From Bacillota bacterium (GTDB taxonomy: Bacteria > Sysuimicrobiota > Sysuimicrobiia > Sysuimicrobiales > Segetimicrobiaceae), in the NCBI GenBank assembly GCA_021324295.1, contig JAJPJJ010000126.1:62001-126000 (forward strand): a DNA stretch of 64,000 bases, read 5' to 3'. Below, piece after piece: positions 34,988 to 42,727 of the stretch (positions are counted from its first letter, which is position 1; each line of letters opens with the position of its first letter). The notes under the pieces were generated by a model. It ran no database searches, was not told the origin of the DNA, and saw only the letters and a program-made list of their open reading frames with translations. The position numbers and the translations under genes were made by a program.

Positions 34988-36364
34988 CTACTTGCCCTGA
35001 TGCGACGGCGAGGGTTTCGCGGGCGCGGGCGGCTTCGTCTTCGGGGCGGCGGGGGCCGCGGTCTTCGGCGGCGCAATGCCCACGAACGTCTTGATCGCCT
35101 GCGGGAAACCGTCGAGCGCGTTGGCGCTCAGGCGGTACTGGAGGCCCAGCGCGCGATCGATCGCGAGCCAGCCGCCCTTCGGTTCGCGGTAGAACGCCAC
35201 GAGGAAGCGCGCGTCCGCGGCGCCGTCGGTTTGGATCTCGAACGCCGCGGGGCCCGATGGTGGAGAGACGAGCGGCTCGACCTTCTCGGCATCGAGGATG
35301 TTCACCGACGAGAACATGTCCGAGATGTCCTTATCGGAGAGCCCTCCGCCCGTGAACCCGGGACCCTGCCGGCGGATCTCCAGCGACCGGCCGCCGCGCC
35401 GCCAGACCACGGCCGTGAGGTCCTGCGCGTTGTAGGGCAGCACCCGCTGGCTGACGAGCTGGATCGGGTCGGGCGCGAGCTTGGCCTCGACCGACGGGTC
35501 GAGCTCCAGCACCGTGTGCGTGCCGGCGATCATCGCGTACGCCACCTTGCCCCGCCGGGTGATGAGCGCTGTCAGCGGCTCGGCCCGGCCGCGCAGCACG
35601 AGCTCCATCGTCACCGCCGGGCGGTCGAGCCCGTACGTGGCCGGGCCCGCCACGCCATCGTGGAACTTCTTCGCCTCCGATGTCGTGAGCGGGAAGAACA
35701 GGTCCGTGACCTTGAAGTCGTCCGCGGGCCACGCGCGCGGGCCCTCGATGCGCCAGCGGTCGGCCCCGAGGCGGTCCACGACCAGGAGCCCCTTGGACGA
35801 GGTGATCCGCACCTTCTGCACGTCCGCGTTCGCGAAGTCGGCGAGCGTCTTCTGGCGGAGGTCGGTCGCGGACTTGGACAGCGTGTCCTTGATCGAGCTG
35901 TCCAGGAGGTACACCGAGGAGCCCGGGACGAGGCGCGCGTAGACCGCGGTGGCCACGGGCGAGGGCTTCCCCACCTGCAGGGTGACCGTGCGGCCGCCGG
36001 ACGCGCGCAGTGTGACCTGCGCGACCGGCCGGTCGAGGCCATAGCTGGACAGGTCCGAGCCCGCCCCTCCGAGCGTCCGCTGCGGCACGAGGCCGGTCAG
36101 AGCGTCGAGCAGGTCGCTCACCGAGAAGGAGGCAGCCGGCACTTGGACCGGCTGCGTGAGCTCCCAGTGGGTCGCGTCCCGCCGGGCGAGCTCCACGCGC
36201 CCCTTGGCGCTGTCCAGGGTGACCCCCGTGATCTGGTCCTTCGAGAGCTGGATCAGGTGCTTGGCCTGCTCCGCCCGCTGCGCCATCGGGCGATCCACGG
36301 CAAAGATGTAGGCGGCGACGAGCGCGACGATGACGGCGAGCGCCATCGTGATGCGGGGACTCAT
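34988..36364 (-). CDS. DUF4340 domain-containing protein
   Basis: A 458-residue protein of the DUF4340 family. One N-terminal membrane anchor (residues 5-23, ITMALAVIVALVAAYIFAV) is followed by a long extracytoplasmic beta-rich part with two internal repeats of the type SSYGLDRPVAQVTL / ATYGLDRPAVTMEL. The last 35 residues are Pro/Ala/Lys-rich. Its start is adjacent to the GldG-like stop with no gap. DUF4340 proteins commonly lie beside Gld-type ABC exporters and are thought to act with them outside the membrane; function is not established. Confidence 0.9.
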   Translation of the reverse strand: MSPRITMALAVIVALVAAYIFAVDRPMAQRAEQAKHLIQLSKDQITGVTLDSAKGRVELARRDATHWELTQPVQVPAASFSVSDLLDALTGLVPQRTLGGAGSDLSSYGLDRPVAQVTLRASGGRTVTLQVGKPSPVATAVYARLVPGSSVYLLDSSIKDTLSKSATDLRQKTLADFANADVQKVRITSSKGLLVVDRLGADRWRIEGPRAWPADDFKVTDLFFPLTTSEAKKFHDGVAGPATYGLDRPAVTMELVLRGRAEPLTALITRRGKVAYAMIAGTHTVLELDPSVEAKLAPDPIQLVSQRVLPYNAQDLTAVVWRRGGRSLEIRRQGPGFTGGGLSDKDISDMFSSVNILDAEKVEPLVSPPSGPAAFEIQTDGAADARFLVAFYREPKGGWLAIDRALGLQYRLSANALDGFPQAIKTFVGIAPPKTAAPAAPKTKPPAPAKPSPSHQGK

Positions 36365-37786
36365 CTACAGGCTGCGCCTCCGCAGGTACACCGATCCGCC
36401 GAGCACGAGCAGCGCGACCGGCAGGACGATGACGCCACCCAGGAACAGCATCCGTGCCTGCTGGCCGGTGATGATGAACGGGTCGAACGGGGAGACCCGC
36501 GGCGCGATGCTCACGAGGTTGCCGGACTGGGTGAGCCACGCCACCGTGCTCGTGAACAGATCCCGGTTCCCAACCAGGCCGATGTAGGTGTTCCGGACGA
36601 AGCCGCTGTTGCCGAAGACCACCGCGGAGCCCTTCGGAGCGGGCGCCGCGGCCGGGGCCGGCTTCTTCGACGGGGCCGCCGCCCTGGAGGCCCCCCCCGC
36701 GGCCGGCGGCGGCGAGGAGGTGGAGCCGGCGGGCGGGTTGGGGACGACCTCGACCGCGAGCACCGCGGGTCCCTTGCGGTCGACGCCCGGTTGGAACCGG
36801 ACGTCCTTGGCGTCGAGGTTGACCTTCACGTAGCTGGCCTCCGAGCTCTTCACGACCGGCGTGATCGTGACGCCCTGCGGCTTGGCCTCCGGCTCGAGCG
36901 GCGTGCTCACCGGGAACGCCGTCGCGAGCGTGAAGCTCTGCGTGATGTCGTTGTACGGGTACTGCGTGACGATCGGAACGGCGAAGTCCCCGCCGAGCAA
37001 CCGGGACACCGGGTCGATCACGAGCCCGCCGGGCGCCTTCACGTGGAACGCCGAGGCCACCCAGGCCCGGACGCCGGCCGGCGTCTGGGGGTCGATCATG
37101 ACGAGCAGCTTCCCGCCGCCCTGGTAGTACCGGGTCAGGACATCCTGCTCCTGGGGCAGCAGATCCTTCGTCGGCGAGGGGACGATGACCGCAGCGGCGT
37201 CCTCGGGCACCCGGCCTTCCTTCACGAGGAACAGCGCCTTGACCTCGAAGCCCTTCCCGGTGAGCGCCTGCTTGGCCGTGCCCATGCCCGCGCGTGTGAA
37301 GTCGTCGAGCGGGATCTCGCCTTCGCCCTGCAGGACGTACACGGTCTTCTTGGCGGTCTGCAGCACGTGCAACAGGCCGTTGGTCAGCGCGTCCTCGGTC
37401 CCGTCGTCCACCGTGTACGACGCCGGACCTCGCTGGAGGACGATCTGGCCGTAGGAGGTGACCTTGTACTTCTGGGCCTCCGTGGGGTTCCGGTCGGGGT
37501 CCACGATCCGGTACTGAAAGTCCTTGGAGTAGTATTGGTACGTGGCCAGCAGATCCCGGTACCGGGCGCTGGCGTCGGCGCTGGGGAACGCGATCGCCTG
37601 CACGGGCCCCGGCAGCGTCCGCAGGACCTTGATCGTCTGCGGGGCGAGCGAGTGCTCCCGGGTCGCTGTGAGATCCCAGCGGACGTGGTGCTCCGCCGCG
37701 AGGTAGTTGAGCCCCGCGAGCAGCGCCGCGACGAGGGCGGCGGAGATCAACGCGTTGGTCGCGAGCAGCGTGTTCCGGCGCCTCAT
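36365..37786 (-). CDS. GldG-like ABC-type auxiliary protein
   Basis: A 473-residue membrane protein of the GldG / ABC_transp_aux family. An N-terminal helix (about 8-28) anchors it, the extracytoplasmic domain includes RWDLTATREHSLAPQTIKVL (family hallmark), YVLQGEGEIPL and LLPQEQDVLTRYYQGGGKLLVMIDP, and a final helix (about 440-462) returns to the membrane before RRRSL. A Pro/Ala-rich insert is near residue 360. GGAGG lies 7 bases before the ATG. Probably the receptor-like partner of the ABC-2 permease just upstream. Confidence 0.92.
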   Translation of the reverse strand: MRRRNTLLATNALISAALVAALLAGLNYLAAEHHVRWDLTATREHSLAPQTIKVLRTLPGPVQAIAFPSADASARYRDLLATYQYYSKDFQYRIVDPDRNPTEAQKYKVTSYGQIVLQRGPASYTVDDGTEDALTNGLLHVLQTAKKTVYVLQGEGEIPLDDFTRAGMGTAKQALTGKGFEVKALFLVKEGRVPEDAAAVIVPSPTKDLLPQEQDVLTRYYQGGGKLLVMIDPQTPAGVRAWVASAFHVKAPGGLVIDPVSRLLGGDFAVPIVTQYPYNDITQSFTLATAFPVSTPLEPEAKPQGVTITPVVKSSEASYVKVNLDAKDVRFQPGVDRKGPAVLAVEVVPNPPAGSTSSPPPAAGGASRAAAPSKKPAPAAAPAPKGSAVVFGNSGFVRNTYIGLVGNRDLFTSTVAWLTQSGNLVSIAPRVSPFDPFIITGQQARMLFLGGVIVLPVALLVLGGSVYLRRRSL

Positions 37787-37790
37787 CCGC

Positions 37791-38552
37791 CTACCTCCAC
37801 TTCCGCGACTCGAGGGCGAGCGTGCCCAGGAAGAGGAAGAACCCGGCGAGGCTCAGGAAGAACAGCACGTCCTGGGTGTCGATCACCCCGCCCGCGAGAT
37901 TCGTGAAGTGCGTGGAGAACGAGAGCGCCGACAGGACCTGCTGCACGGTGGATCCGGAGGCCTGCTGCGCAAACCCGAGCACCCAGAACAGCAGGAGCAG
38001 CGCGAACCCGATCGCCGCCGAGACGATCTGGTTCTCGTTGAGCGTCGACGCGAAGAGCCCGATCGCGAGGAAGGCCCCGCCGAGGAGCAGCATCCCGATG
38101 TACAGCGACGCGAGGAGGCCCCAGTCGAGCCTCCCGATCACGGCGAGGCTCAGCGGCATGTACACGCTGACGGCCAGGAGGACCAGGACCAGGACCAGGG
38201 CGGCCAGGTACTTGCCGAGGATGATGCCGGTGCTCGTGACCGGCGAGGTCGCAAGCAGCTCCATCGTGCGCGTCCGATCTTCCTCGGAGACCAGCCGCAT
38301 CGTCAGCACCGGCACAAGCAGGATCAGCACGAAGCTCGTGTCCTGGTAGAGGGGGCTGAAGATGATCCGCGTCGGGTTGAAGTCCGGCGGGGGCGTCCCC
38401 TGCAGTTGCAGCACCTGCGTCGTGTACACGCCGACGAGCGAGAAGAACAGGAACCCCGTGACGAGGAAGAACATCGCCAGCGCCACATAGGCGATCGGTG
38501 AGCTGAAGAGTTGCTTGAGCTCCTTGCGGGCGATGATGACGGCGCCGCTCAT
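37791..38552 (-). CDS. ABC-2 family transporter permease (GldF-like)
   Basis: A 253-residue six-helix inner-membrane protein starting IARKELKQLFSSPIAYV, the usual GldF/NosY-like opening. RLVSEEDRTRTMELLATSPVT is the cytoplasmic coupling region, and the C-terminal half has three to four further helices. The ATG overlaps the ATPase stop (ATGA, 38549-38552). It moves an unknown substrate outward, or acts mechanically with the Gld-like partners. Confidence 0.93.
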   Translation of the reverse strand: MSGAVIIARKELKQLFSSPIAYVALAMFFLVTGFLFFSLVGVYTTQVLQLQGTPPPDFNPTRIIFSPLYQDTSFVLILLVPVLTMRLVSEEDRTRTMELLATSPVTSTGIILGKYLAALVLVLVLLAVSVYMPLSLAVIGRLDWGLLASLYIGMLLLGGAFLAIGLFASTLNENQIVSAAIGFALLLLFWVLGFAQQASGSTVQQVLSALSFSTHFTNLAGGVIDTQDVLFFLSLAGFFLFLGTLALESRKWR

Positions 38553-39541
38553 GCCTGTGTCCCCGTCCCCGGCGCTCTCCCGCGCGCCGGGATGTCCGCG
38601 CCGTCCGCGGCCGCCGGCGGCTCTTCGTGCGTCACAAGCTTGAGGAACACATCCTCCAGGCTCATCGCGACCGGCCGCAGCTCGAGCAGGCCGCAGCCGG
38701 CCTCGACGACCACGCGCGCGACCTGCTCCCGGACATCCTGCCCGAGCGCCGCCTCGACGACGAGCGCCCCGTCGCCTGCGGGCGTGACGTGGAGCACGCC
38801 GGGGATCCGGCCGAGGCGTCCCGCGAGCTCCCCCGCCGCGCGGGCGATGCGCACCAGCGTCTTCTCGGAGTTCCGCAGGCGCGCGGCGAGCTGTTCGTAG
38901 GTATCGACGGCGACGATCGTGCCGTCGTTGATGATGATGACGCGGTCGCACACCGCCGTGGCCTCCGGCAGGATATGCGTGCTGAGGATGACGGTGTGGC
39001 CGCCGCGCAGGCCCTTGATCACGTTGCGGATCTCCACGATCTGCCTCGGATCCATCGCGGAGGTGGGCTCGTCGAGGATCAACACCGGCGGGTCGTGGAC
39101 GATCGCGTGCGCCAGGCCGACGCGCTGGCGGTAGCCCTTGGAGAGGTTGCGGACGAGCCGGTCCGCGACGTCGGTCACCCCGCACAGGGTCATCGCCCGG
39201 TCCACCGCGTCGGGGATCCGCCGCCGTTCGACCTGCTTCAGGCGCGCGACGAAGGCGAGGTACTCGCGGGTCGTGAAGTCATCGTAGAGCGGCGCGACCT
39301 CGGGCAGGTAGCCGAGATGCCGCTTGGCATCGAGCGGCCGCTCCACGACATCGTAGCCGGCGACGGTCGCCCGGCCGGAGGTGGGGGCGAGGAACCCTGT
39401 GAGGATCCTCATCGTGGTTGTCTTGCCGGCCCCGTTGGGGCCCAGGAACCCGAGGATCTCCCCCTCCCGGGCTTGGAACGAGACGTCGCGAATGGCCCAG
39501 CGCTCTCCGTAGCTGCGGGAGAGCGAGTCGGCCTGGATCAC
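38549..39541 (-). CDS. ABC-2 type transporter ATP-binding protein (GldA-like)
   Basis: Cytoplasmic ATPase of 330 residues, first gene of the Gld-like operon. Walker A FLGPNGAGKTTTMRILTG, LGYLPEVAPLYDDFTTREYL, signature NLSKGYRQRVGLAHAI, Walker B VLILDEPTSAMDPRQI and STHILPEATAVCD. A C-terminal domain of about 90 residues follows. GTG start at 39541 has AAGGGAG 7 bases upstream. Energises the permease next door. Confidence 0.95.
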   Translation of the reverse strand: MIQADSLSRSYGERWAIRDVSFQAREGEILGFLGPNGAGKTTTMRILTGFLAPTSGRATVAGYDVVERPLDAKRHLGYLPEVAPLYDDFTTREYLAFVARLKQVERRRIPDAVDRAMTLCGVTDVADRLVRNLSKGYRQRVGLAHAIVHDPPVLILDEPTSAMDPRQIVEIRNVIKGLRGGHTVILSTHILPEATAVCDRVIIINDGTIVAVDTYEQLAARLRNSEKTLVRIARAAGELAGRLGRIPGVLHVTPAGDGALVVEAALGQDVREQVARVVVEAGCGLLELRPVAMSLEDVFLKLVTHEEPPAAADGADIPARGRAPGTGTQA

Positions 39542-39574
39542 ACGTGACCACTCCCTTCCACGCGGACAGCCTCT

Positions 39575-39603
39575 ATCCTAATCACTGGCTCGGAGGGGCG
39601 CAA
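39575..39603 (-). promoter_or_regulatory. Candidate promoter of the Gld-like operon
   Basis: On the minus strand TTGCGC (39603-39598), a 17-base spacer and TAGGAT (39580-39575) lie just upstream of the GldA-like gene, leaving a leader of about 27 bases with a ribosome binding site. The -35 matches TTGACA in only three of six positions. The same TTGCGC occurs at the toxin operon promoter candidate (42554-42583). Confidence 0.4.
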
Positions 39604-39704
39604 GACCGTACCCCGCCGCGGCCGCTCCCGGATTCCGGCGCGATCCTGAAGGGAGTTCCCGCGCAGCCCGCGAACTGCTTGCGCGACACATCGGACAGCA
39701 TACG

Positions 39705-41339
39705 ATGCGCCGCAGCCACGCCGGGTCACTCCTGATCGCCGCCGCTCTCGTCCTCTCCGGCCTCGGCCCCGCCGCCGCCCGCGCCGACGCCGGCAGCGCC
39801 GCCTGCTCCCACCGGAAGGCCTCGGGCACGCCCCCCCGGCTGGCCCTGTGGATGGAGCCGGGGGCCAACCTCGTGGCCCTCAGCACGCGGGAGGGCGTCC
39901 GCAGCGCGCTCGACCGCGCGCGCGCCGCCGGCGTCGATACGGTGATGCCGGAGGCGAAGAACGCGTGGGGGTTCGTCACATACCCGAGCGCGTTCGCGCC
40001 GACGATCGACACCTCGCCGATCCCGCACAGCGCGCCGCCGGCGTACCCGCCGCCATCGCAGTGGTATCCGCGCGATTACGACATGCTCGGCACGATCGTC
40101 GCGGAAGCCCACGCCCGGGGCCTCTGCGTGGATGCCGCCGTGAACACGTTCGGCGAGGGATTCACCCCGCTCCGCGCCGGCCCCGCGTTCACCCACCCCG
40201 AGTGGCAGGCGACGGCGTACCTGGCGACACGCCGCGTGCTGGCCCCTTCCGGAGACTCCTACGCGCTCGCCGGCGTGGATGTTCCACGCGAGGAGGACGC
40301 GCTGGTCCTCTACACCCCGGCGAGCGGGACGGAGGCGCCGACCTCACGGTGGGGCGTCGACGTCGCGGTCTCGGGCGGCACCGTCGTCGACGTCCGAGAC
40401 CGCGCCGGGGCCGCCGCCGATCCAGGCCCGGCCGCGATCCCGCGCGGCGGGTACGTCCTGTCAGGCAACGGCCAGGCGGGCGCCTGGCTGCTGCGGGCGC
40501 TGCCGGCGGGCGCGAGGGTGACGATCGGCCCGGTCGAGACGCGCATGGCGCCATCCTCAGCCCACAGCATCTTCGCGTTCGCCAGCCCGGCGGATCCCCG
40601 CGTGTGGAACTACGAGCTCGGCGTCGTGTACGAGATCCTCGCGCGTTACGACGTCGACGGGATCATCCTGGACCGGACACGCTACCAGGACCTCAGCGAG
40701 GACTTCTCAGACCTGAGCCGGGCCGCGTTCGAGCGGTTCATCGGCCATCCCGTGGCGCACTGGCCGGACGATATCTACACCTATGTCCCCCGGGGGTACT
40801 GGGTCGCCCGGCGTCCCGGCCCGCTGTACCGCCAGTGGCTGGGCTACCGGGCACACACGATCATGTCCTACACCCGGGCCGTCACGCATCTGGTACGCGC
40901 GCTCCGGCCGCGCGTCGCCGTGGCGATGTACGTCGGGGCGTGGTACCCGGTGTACTACGAGGAAGGCTCCAACTGGGCGAGCCCCGACGTCCACCCGCCG
41001 TACGACTGGATCGGGGAGCGGTGGGTGCGCGCCGGCCAGGCGCCGCTGCTTGACTACCTGATGATCGGCCTGTACTACCGGCCGGTGACGATCTGGGAGG
41101 CGATCCGCGGCCACCACCATGCCGAGATCAGCGTCCAGGGCGGGGCCGCACTGGGCCTCTCCCTCGTGCACGGGGATACGCCGCTCGTGGGAGCCCTCCT
41201 CGTCTCCCTCTACGACGGCGCTCCTGCCAGGCTGACTCGCGCGATCCGCGTGTCGAGCGGCCTCACGCGCGGCACGATGCTGTTCGACCTGATCTACCTC
41301 GACAGCGACCATCTCTGGGGGGCGATCCCGAAGCCGTAG
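39705..41339 (+). CDS. Secreted glycosyl hydrolase-like protein (GHL10-type)
   Basis: A 544-residue exported protein. Signal peptide residues 1-27 (LLIAAALVLSGLGPAAARADA). The rest resembles the glycosyl-hydrolase-like 10 family: RLALWMEPGANLVALSTREGV near the start of the domain, MLGTIVAEAHARGLCVDAAVNTF, and the barrel motif YDVDGIILDRTRYQDLSEDF with a candidate acidic pair, then RAFERFIGHP-like sequence. A region around 190-290 rich in Gly/Ala could be an inserted beta domain. Probably acts on an envelope or exported polysaccharide; catalysis is unproven. No clear ribosome binding site before the ATG. Transcription should end at the hairpin at 41376-41409. Confidence 0.8.
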   Translation: MRRSHAGSLLIAAALVLSGLGPAAARADAGSAACSHRKASGTPPRLALWMEPGANLVALSTREGVRSALDRARAAGVDTVMPEAKNAWGFVTYPSAFAPTIDTSPIPHSAPPAYPPPSQWYPRDYDMLGTIVAEAHARGLCVDAAVNTFGEGFTPLRAGPAFTHPEWQATAYLATRRVLAPSGDSYALAGVDVPREEDALVLYTPASGTEAPTSRWGVDVAVSGGTVVDVRDRAGAAADPGPAAIPRGGYVLSGNGQAGAWLLRALPAGARVTIGPVETRMAPSSAHSIFAFASPADPRVWNYELGVVYEILARYDVDGIILDRTRYQDLSEDFSDLSRAAFERFIGHPVAHWPDDIYTYVPRGYWVARRPGPLYRQWLGYRAHTIMSYTRAVTHLVRALRPRVAVAMYVGAWYPVYYEEGSNWASPDVHPPYDWIGERWVRAGQAPLLDYLMIGLYYRPVTIWEAIRGHHHAEISVQGGAALGLSLVHGDTPLVGALLVSLYDGAPARLTRAIRVSSGLTRGTMLFDLIYLDSDHLWGAIPKP

Positions 41340-41375
41340 CGCTGAGGCGCGGCGCCGCCGACGGGACGGGGCACG

Positions 41376-41409
41376 CGAGGGGCCCCGCGCGAACGCGCGG
41401 GGCCCCTCG
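41376..41409. terminator. Strong bidirectional hairpin terminator
   Basis: Perfect 16-bp inverted repeat: CGAGGGGCCCCGCGCG (41376-41391), AA, CGCGCGGGGCCCCTCG (41394-41409). It lies 36 bases after the stop of the GHL10-like gene and is followed on the plus strand by a pyrimidine-rich tract (TCCCTTCCCTTGTCCT). It also faces the 26-residue ORF transcribed from the other side, so it may end both transcripts. Confidence 0.8.
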
Positions 41410-41550
41410 TCCCTTCCCTTGTCCTCTATGCCTTCTGTGCGGCGGCTCCCTCGGGACCTGCGAGCGCAAAGGAAGCCGTACTCGGGATCTCCCGCCGCAC
41501 CGTCGTCAACCAGCTGGGCCGCAGCCCGATGGCAGACCGGTGCGCGACTG

Positions 41551-41631
41551 CTACCCGGCTATCACCTCGGAGCGCGGATACTGGTGGCAGGTCGGACGGT
41601 ACAGCGCAGAGCGTCTACCATTATAGGCCAT
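41551..41631 (-). CDS. Small ORF of 26 residues with its own promoter and ideal ribosome binding site
   Basis: A short gene-like unit I cannot assign to a family. The ATG at 41631 is preceded by AAGGAGGTGAT (41646-41636), almost a full complement of the 16S rRNA 3' end, with 8 bases from GGAGG to the ATG. A TTGACA promoter lies just upstream and the hairpin at 41376-41409 downstream. The peptide begins MAYNGRRSALYRP, is basic, and contains one Cys and one His (TCHQYPR). A second ATG at 41637 is too close to the ribosome binding site. It may be a small protein or a leader of a short RNA. Confidence 0.55.
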   Translation of the reverse strand: MAYNGRRSALYRPTCHQYPRSEVIAG

Positions 41632-41639
41632 CCGCATCA

Positions 41640-41646
41640 CCTCCTT
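41640..41646 (-). promoter_or_regulatory. Ribosome binding site of the 26-residue ORF
   Basis: AAGGAGG on the minus strand, continuing as TGAT, the best Shine-Dalgarno match I found in the window. It favours the ATG at 41631 over the one at 41637. Confidence 0.7.
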
Positions 41647-41659
41647 CCGTACTGGCCCC

Positions 41660-41688
41660 ATCATCCCTCCGGCACCTGCGCGTGTCAA
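41660..41688 (-). promoter_or_regulatory. Sigma-70-like promoter of the 26-residue ORF
   Basis: Perfect -35 TTGACA (41688-41683), 17-base spacer, -10 GATGAT (41665-41660; four of six matches). The expected transcription start is near 41652, which places the ribosome binding site and ATG within about 20 bases, a compact and coherent arrangement. A transcript to the hairpin would be about 275 bases. Confidence 0.6.
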
Positions 41689-41837
41689 GAGCGTAGTGCG
41701 CCGCACGCGACGCTCGTCCGCGGACGGCGCCAGCATCCACCGCAAAAACCTGCGCATCGCCGCCAGCCCGGCGGCCTTGGGGCAGACATCCGGCGCGAGA
41801 CGAGCGCGGGGCCGGCTGCCCGGCCCCGCGTGCTCAC

Positions 41838-42263
41838 CTATCGTTTCCCGTTTCGCCGGCCGTTCGTCTTGCGCTTGGAGCGGCTCCGCAGCCAGGCCGC
41901 GATCTCCTCGCGGGTCATCCCCCCGCGCGCCACGGCCGTGATGAACTCCAACACCTCCGGCGGCGGGCTCAGCACGAGGCGGTAACCCGCGCCCTCGAGG
42001 AACAACCGCGTGGCCTCGAGCGCCGTCCGCTTGTTGCCGTCGTGGAAGACCTGATCCCGGACGAGACGATCGAGGTAGAACGCGGCCATATCCCAGACGG
42101 TCGGCTGCGGGCGCAGGGCGATTCTCGTCTGGACGTAGTTGACCAGCGACTCCAGGCTCGGTGGATAGACGACGTTCTGCTCACCGGCCAGGTAGAGCCC
42201 TCCGGTGGCGCGGATCATCCGCTGGTTCACAGTCTTGAGCTGGTCCGCGGTCAGGTACTTCAT
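41838..42263 (-). CDS. doc: Death-on-curing (Fic/Doc family) toxin homologue
   Basis: A 141-residue protein of the Doc branch of Fic proteins, which modify EF-Tu. It opens MKYLTADQLKTVNQRMI and has LESLVNYVQTRIAL then VWDMAAFYLDRLVRDQVFHDG and NKRTALEATRLFL. In the Fic motif HxFx(D/E)GNxR the position of the catalytic histidine is glutamine (Q71: QVFHDGNKRT); the rest is intact. The C-terminus is very basic. The ATG overlaps the stop of the upstream small gene (ATGA), the usual antitoxin-toxin layout. With His missing it may be inactive, regulatory or use altered chemistry. Confidence 0.88.
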   Translation of the reverse strand: MKYLTADQLKTVNQRMIRATGGLYLAGEQNVVYPPSLESLVNYVQTRIALRPQPTVWDMAAFYLDRLVRDQVFHDGNKRTALEATRLFLEGAGYRLVLSPPPEVLEFITAVARGGMTREEIAAWLRSRSKRKTNGRRNGKR

Positions 42264-42532
42264 CGTCGGGCCAGCGCCTCCCAGAGCGCGCGGTGATCCC
42301 GCAGGCTGCGCTCGAGGCTACCGAGGAACAGCCGTTCGCCGAGGGGCTCCGGCGCGGGCAGAGGACGGGTCGGCTTCCGCGCTCCCGTTGAGCGGGACCG
42401 CACGACCCTCACGCGGCCACGCGCGCGAGGCGATCTCCTGGGCCGTGGGGCGGATTTGGCCCCGGCGACCTTCGAACCGGCCATCGTCGCCCTGGTCCGC
42501 CGAAGACTCGTGCTCGTGGACCTCCGCGCCAT
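42260..42532 (-). CDS. Putative antitoxin of the Doc-like toxin
   Basis: A 90-residue protein coupled to doc by a 4-base overlap. I do not recognise Phd or another known antitoxin fold. The N-terminal 60 residues are Arg/Ser/Pro-rich and probably disordered, suited to DNA contact; the last 30 (LGERLFLGSLERSLRDHRALWEA split at LGERLFLGSLERSLRDHRAL) look like an amphipathic helix that could bind the toxin. GAGGAG lies about 9 bases before the ATG at 42532. An internal ATG at 42484 would give 74 residues. Confidence 0.65.
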   Translation of the reverse strand: MARRSTSTSLRRTRATMAGSKVAGAKSAPRPRRSPRARGRVRVVRSRSTGARKPTRPLPAPEPLGERLFLGSLERSLRDHRALWEALARR

Positions 42533-42553
42533 CTGTCCGTCGCTCCTCGATTT

Positions 42554-42583
42554 AATCTAGCATGCATATCAAGGGAGGCGCAA
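42554..42583 (-). promoter_or_regulatory. Candidate promoter/operator of the toxin-antitoxin pair
   Basis: On the minus strand TTGCGC (42583-42578), 18-base spacer, then an extended -10 TGCTAGATT (42562-42554). The spacer contains the palindromes ATGCAT and GCATGC, a possible operator for autoregulation. The predicted start lies about 15 bases before the antitoxin ATG, leaving room for GAGGAG. Confidence 0.4.
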
Positions 42584-42662
42584 CACTCCCGAAGCACGGG
42601 TCGCGCGCCTGATTTGAGCCGACGACCGTGGGATGCGCGTGCAAGGTCGGAAAGACGTCATT

Positions 42663-42680
42663 AATGAGTGAGTATTCATT
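42663..42680. promoter_or_regulatory. Inverted repeat resembling a TetR-family operator
   Basis: AATGAGTGAGTATTCATT at 42663-42680 has AATGA/TCATT arms. Read on the other strand with its flanks it gives GAATGAATACTCACTCATT, close in style to operators of FadR/TetR-type regulators (TGAATGA-N-TCATTCA). It sits between cspA and the toxin operon in an AT-rich patch. No TetR gene is in the window, so the regulator is unknown. Confidence 0.35.
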
Positions 42681-42727
42681 CGGTGAAGCTCGCTCTCCCG
42701 CACTACAGGGGAGTCGGCACAATGAAT

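Noticed and set aside
39679..39706. TTGCGC-16-TACGAT as promoter of the GHL10-like gene
   Set aside because: The -10-like box overlaps the ATG at 39705, so transcription would begin inside the signal peptide, and no later start is available.
41466..41530. Helix-turn-helix-like remnant in the plus direction (LGISRRTVVNQLGR)
   Set aside because: It resembles a recognition helix of a regulator, but there is no open gene around it, no start, and the frame quickly loses protein-like character. It overlaps the region of the 26-residue ORF transcript. Chance similarity is likely.
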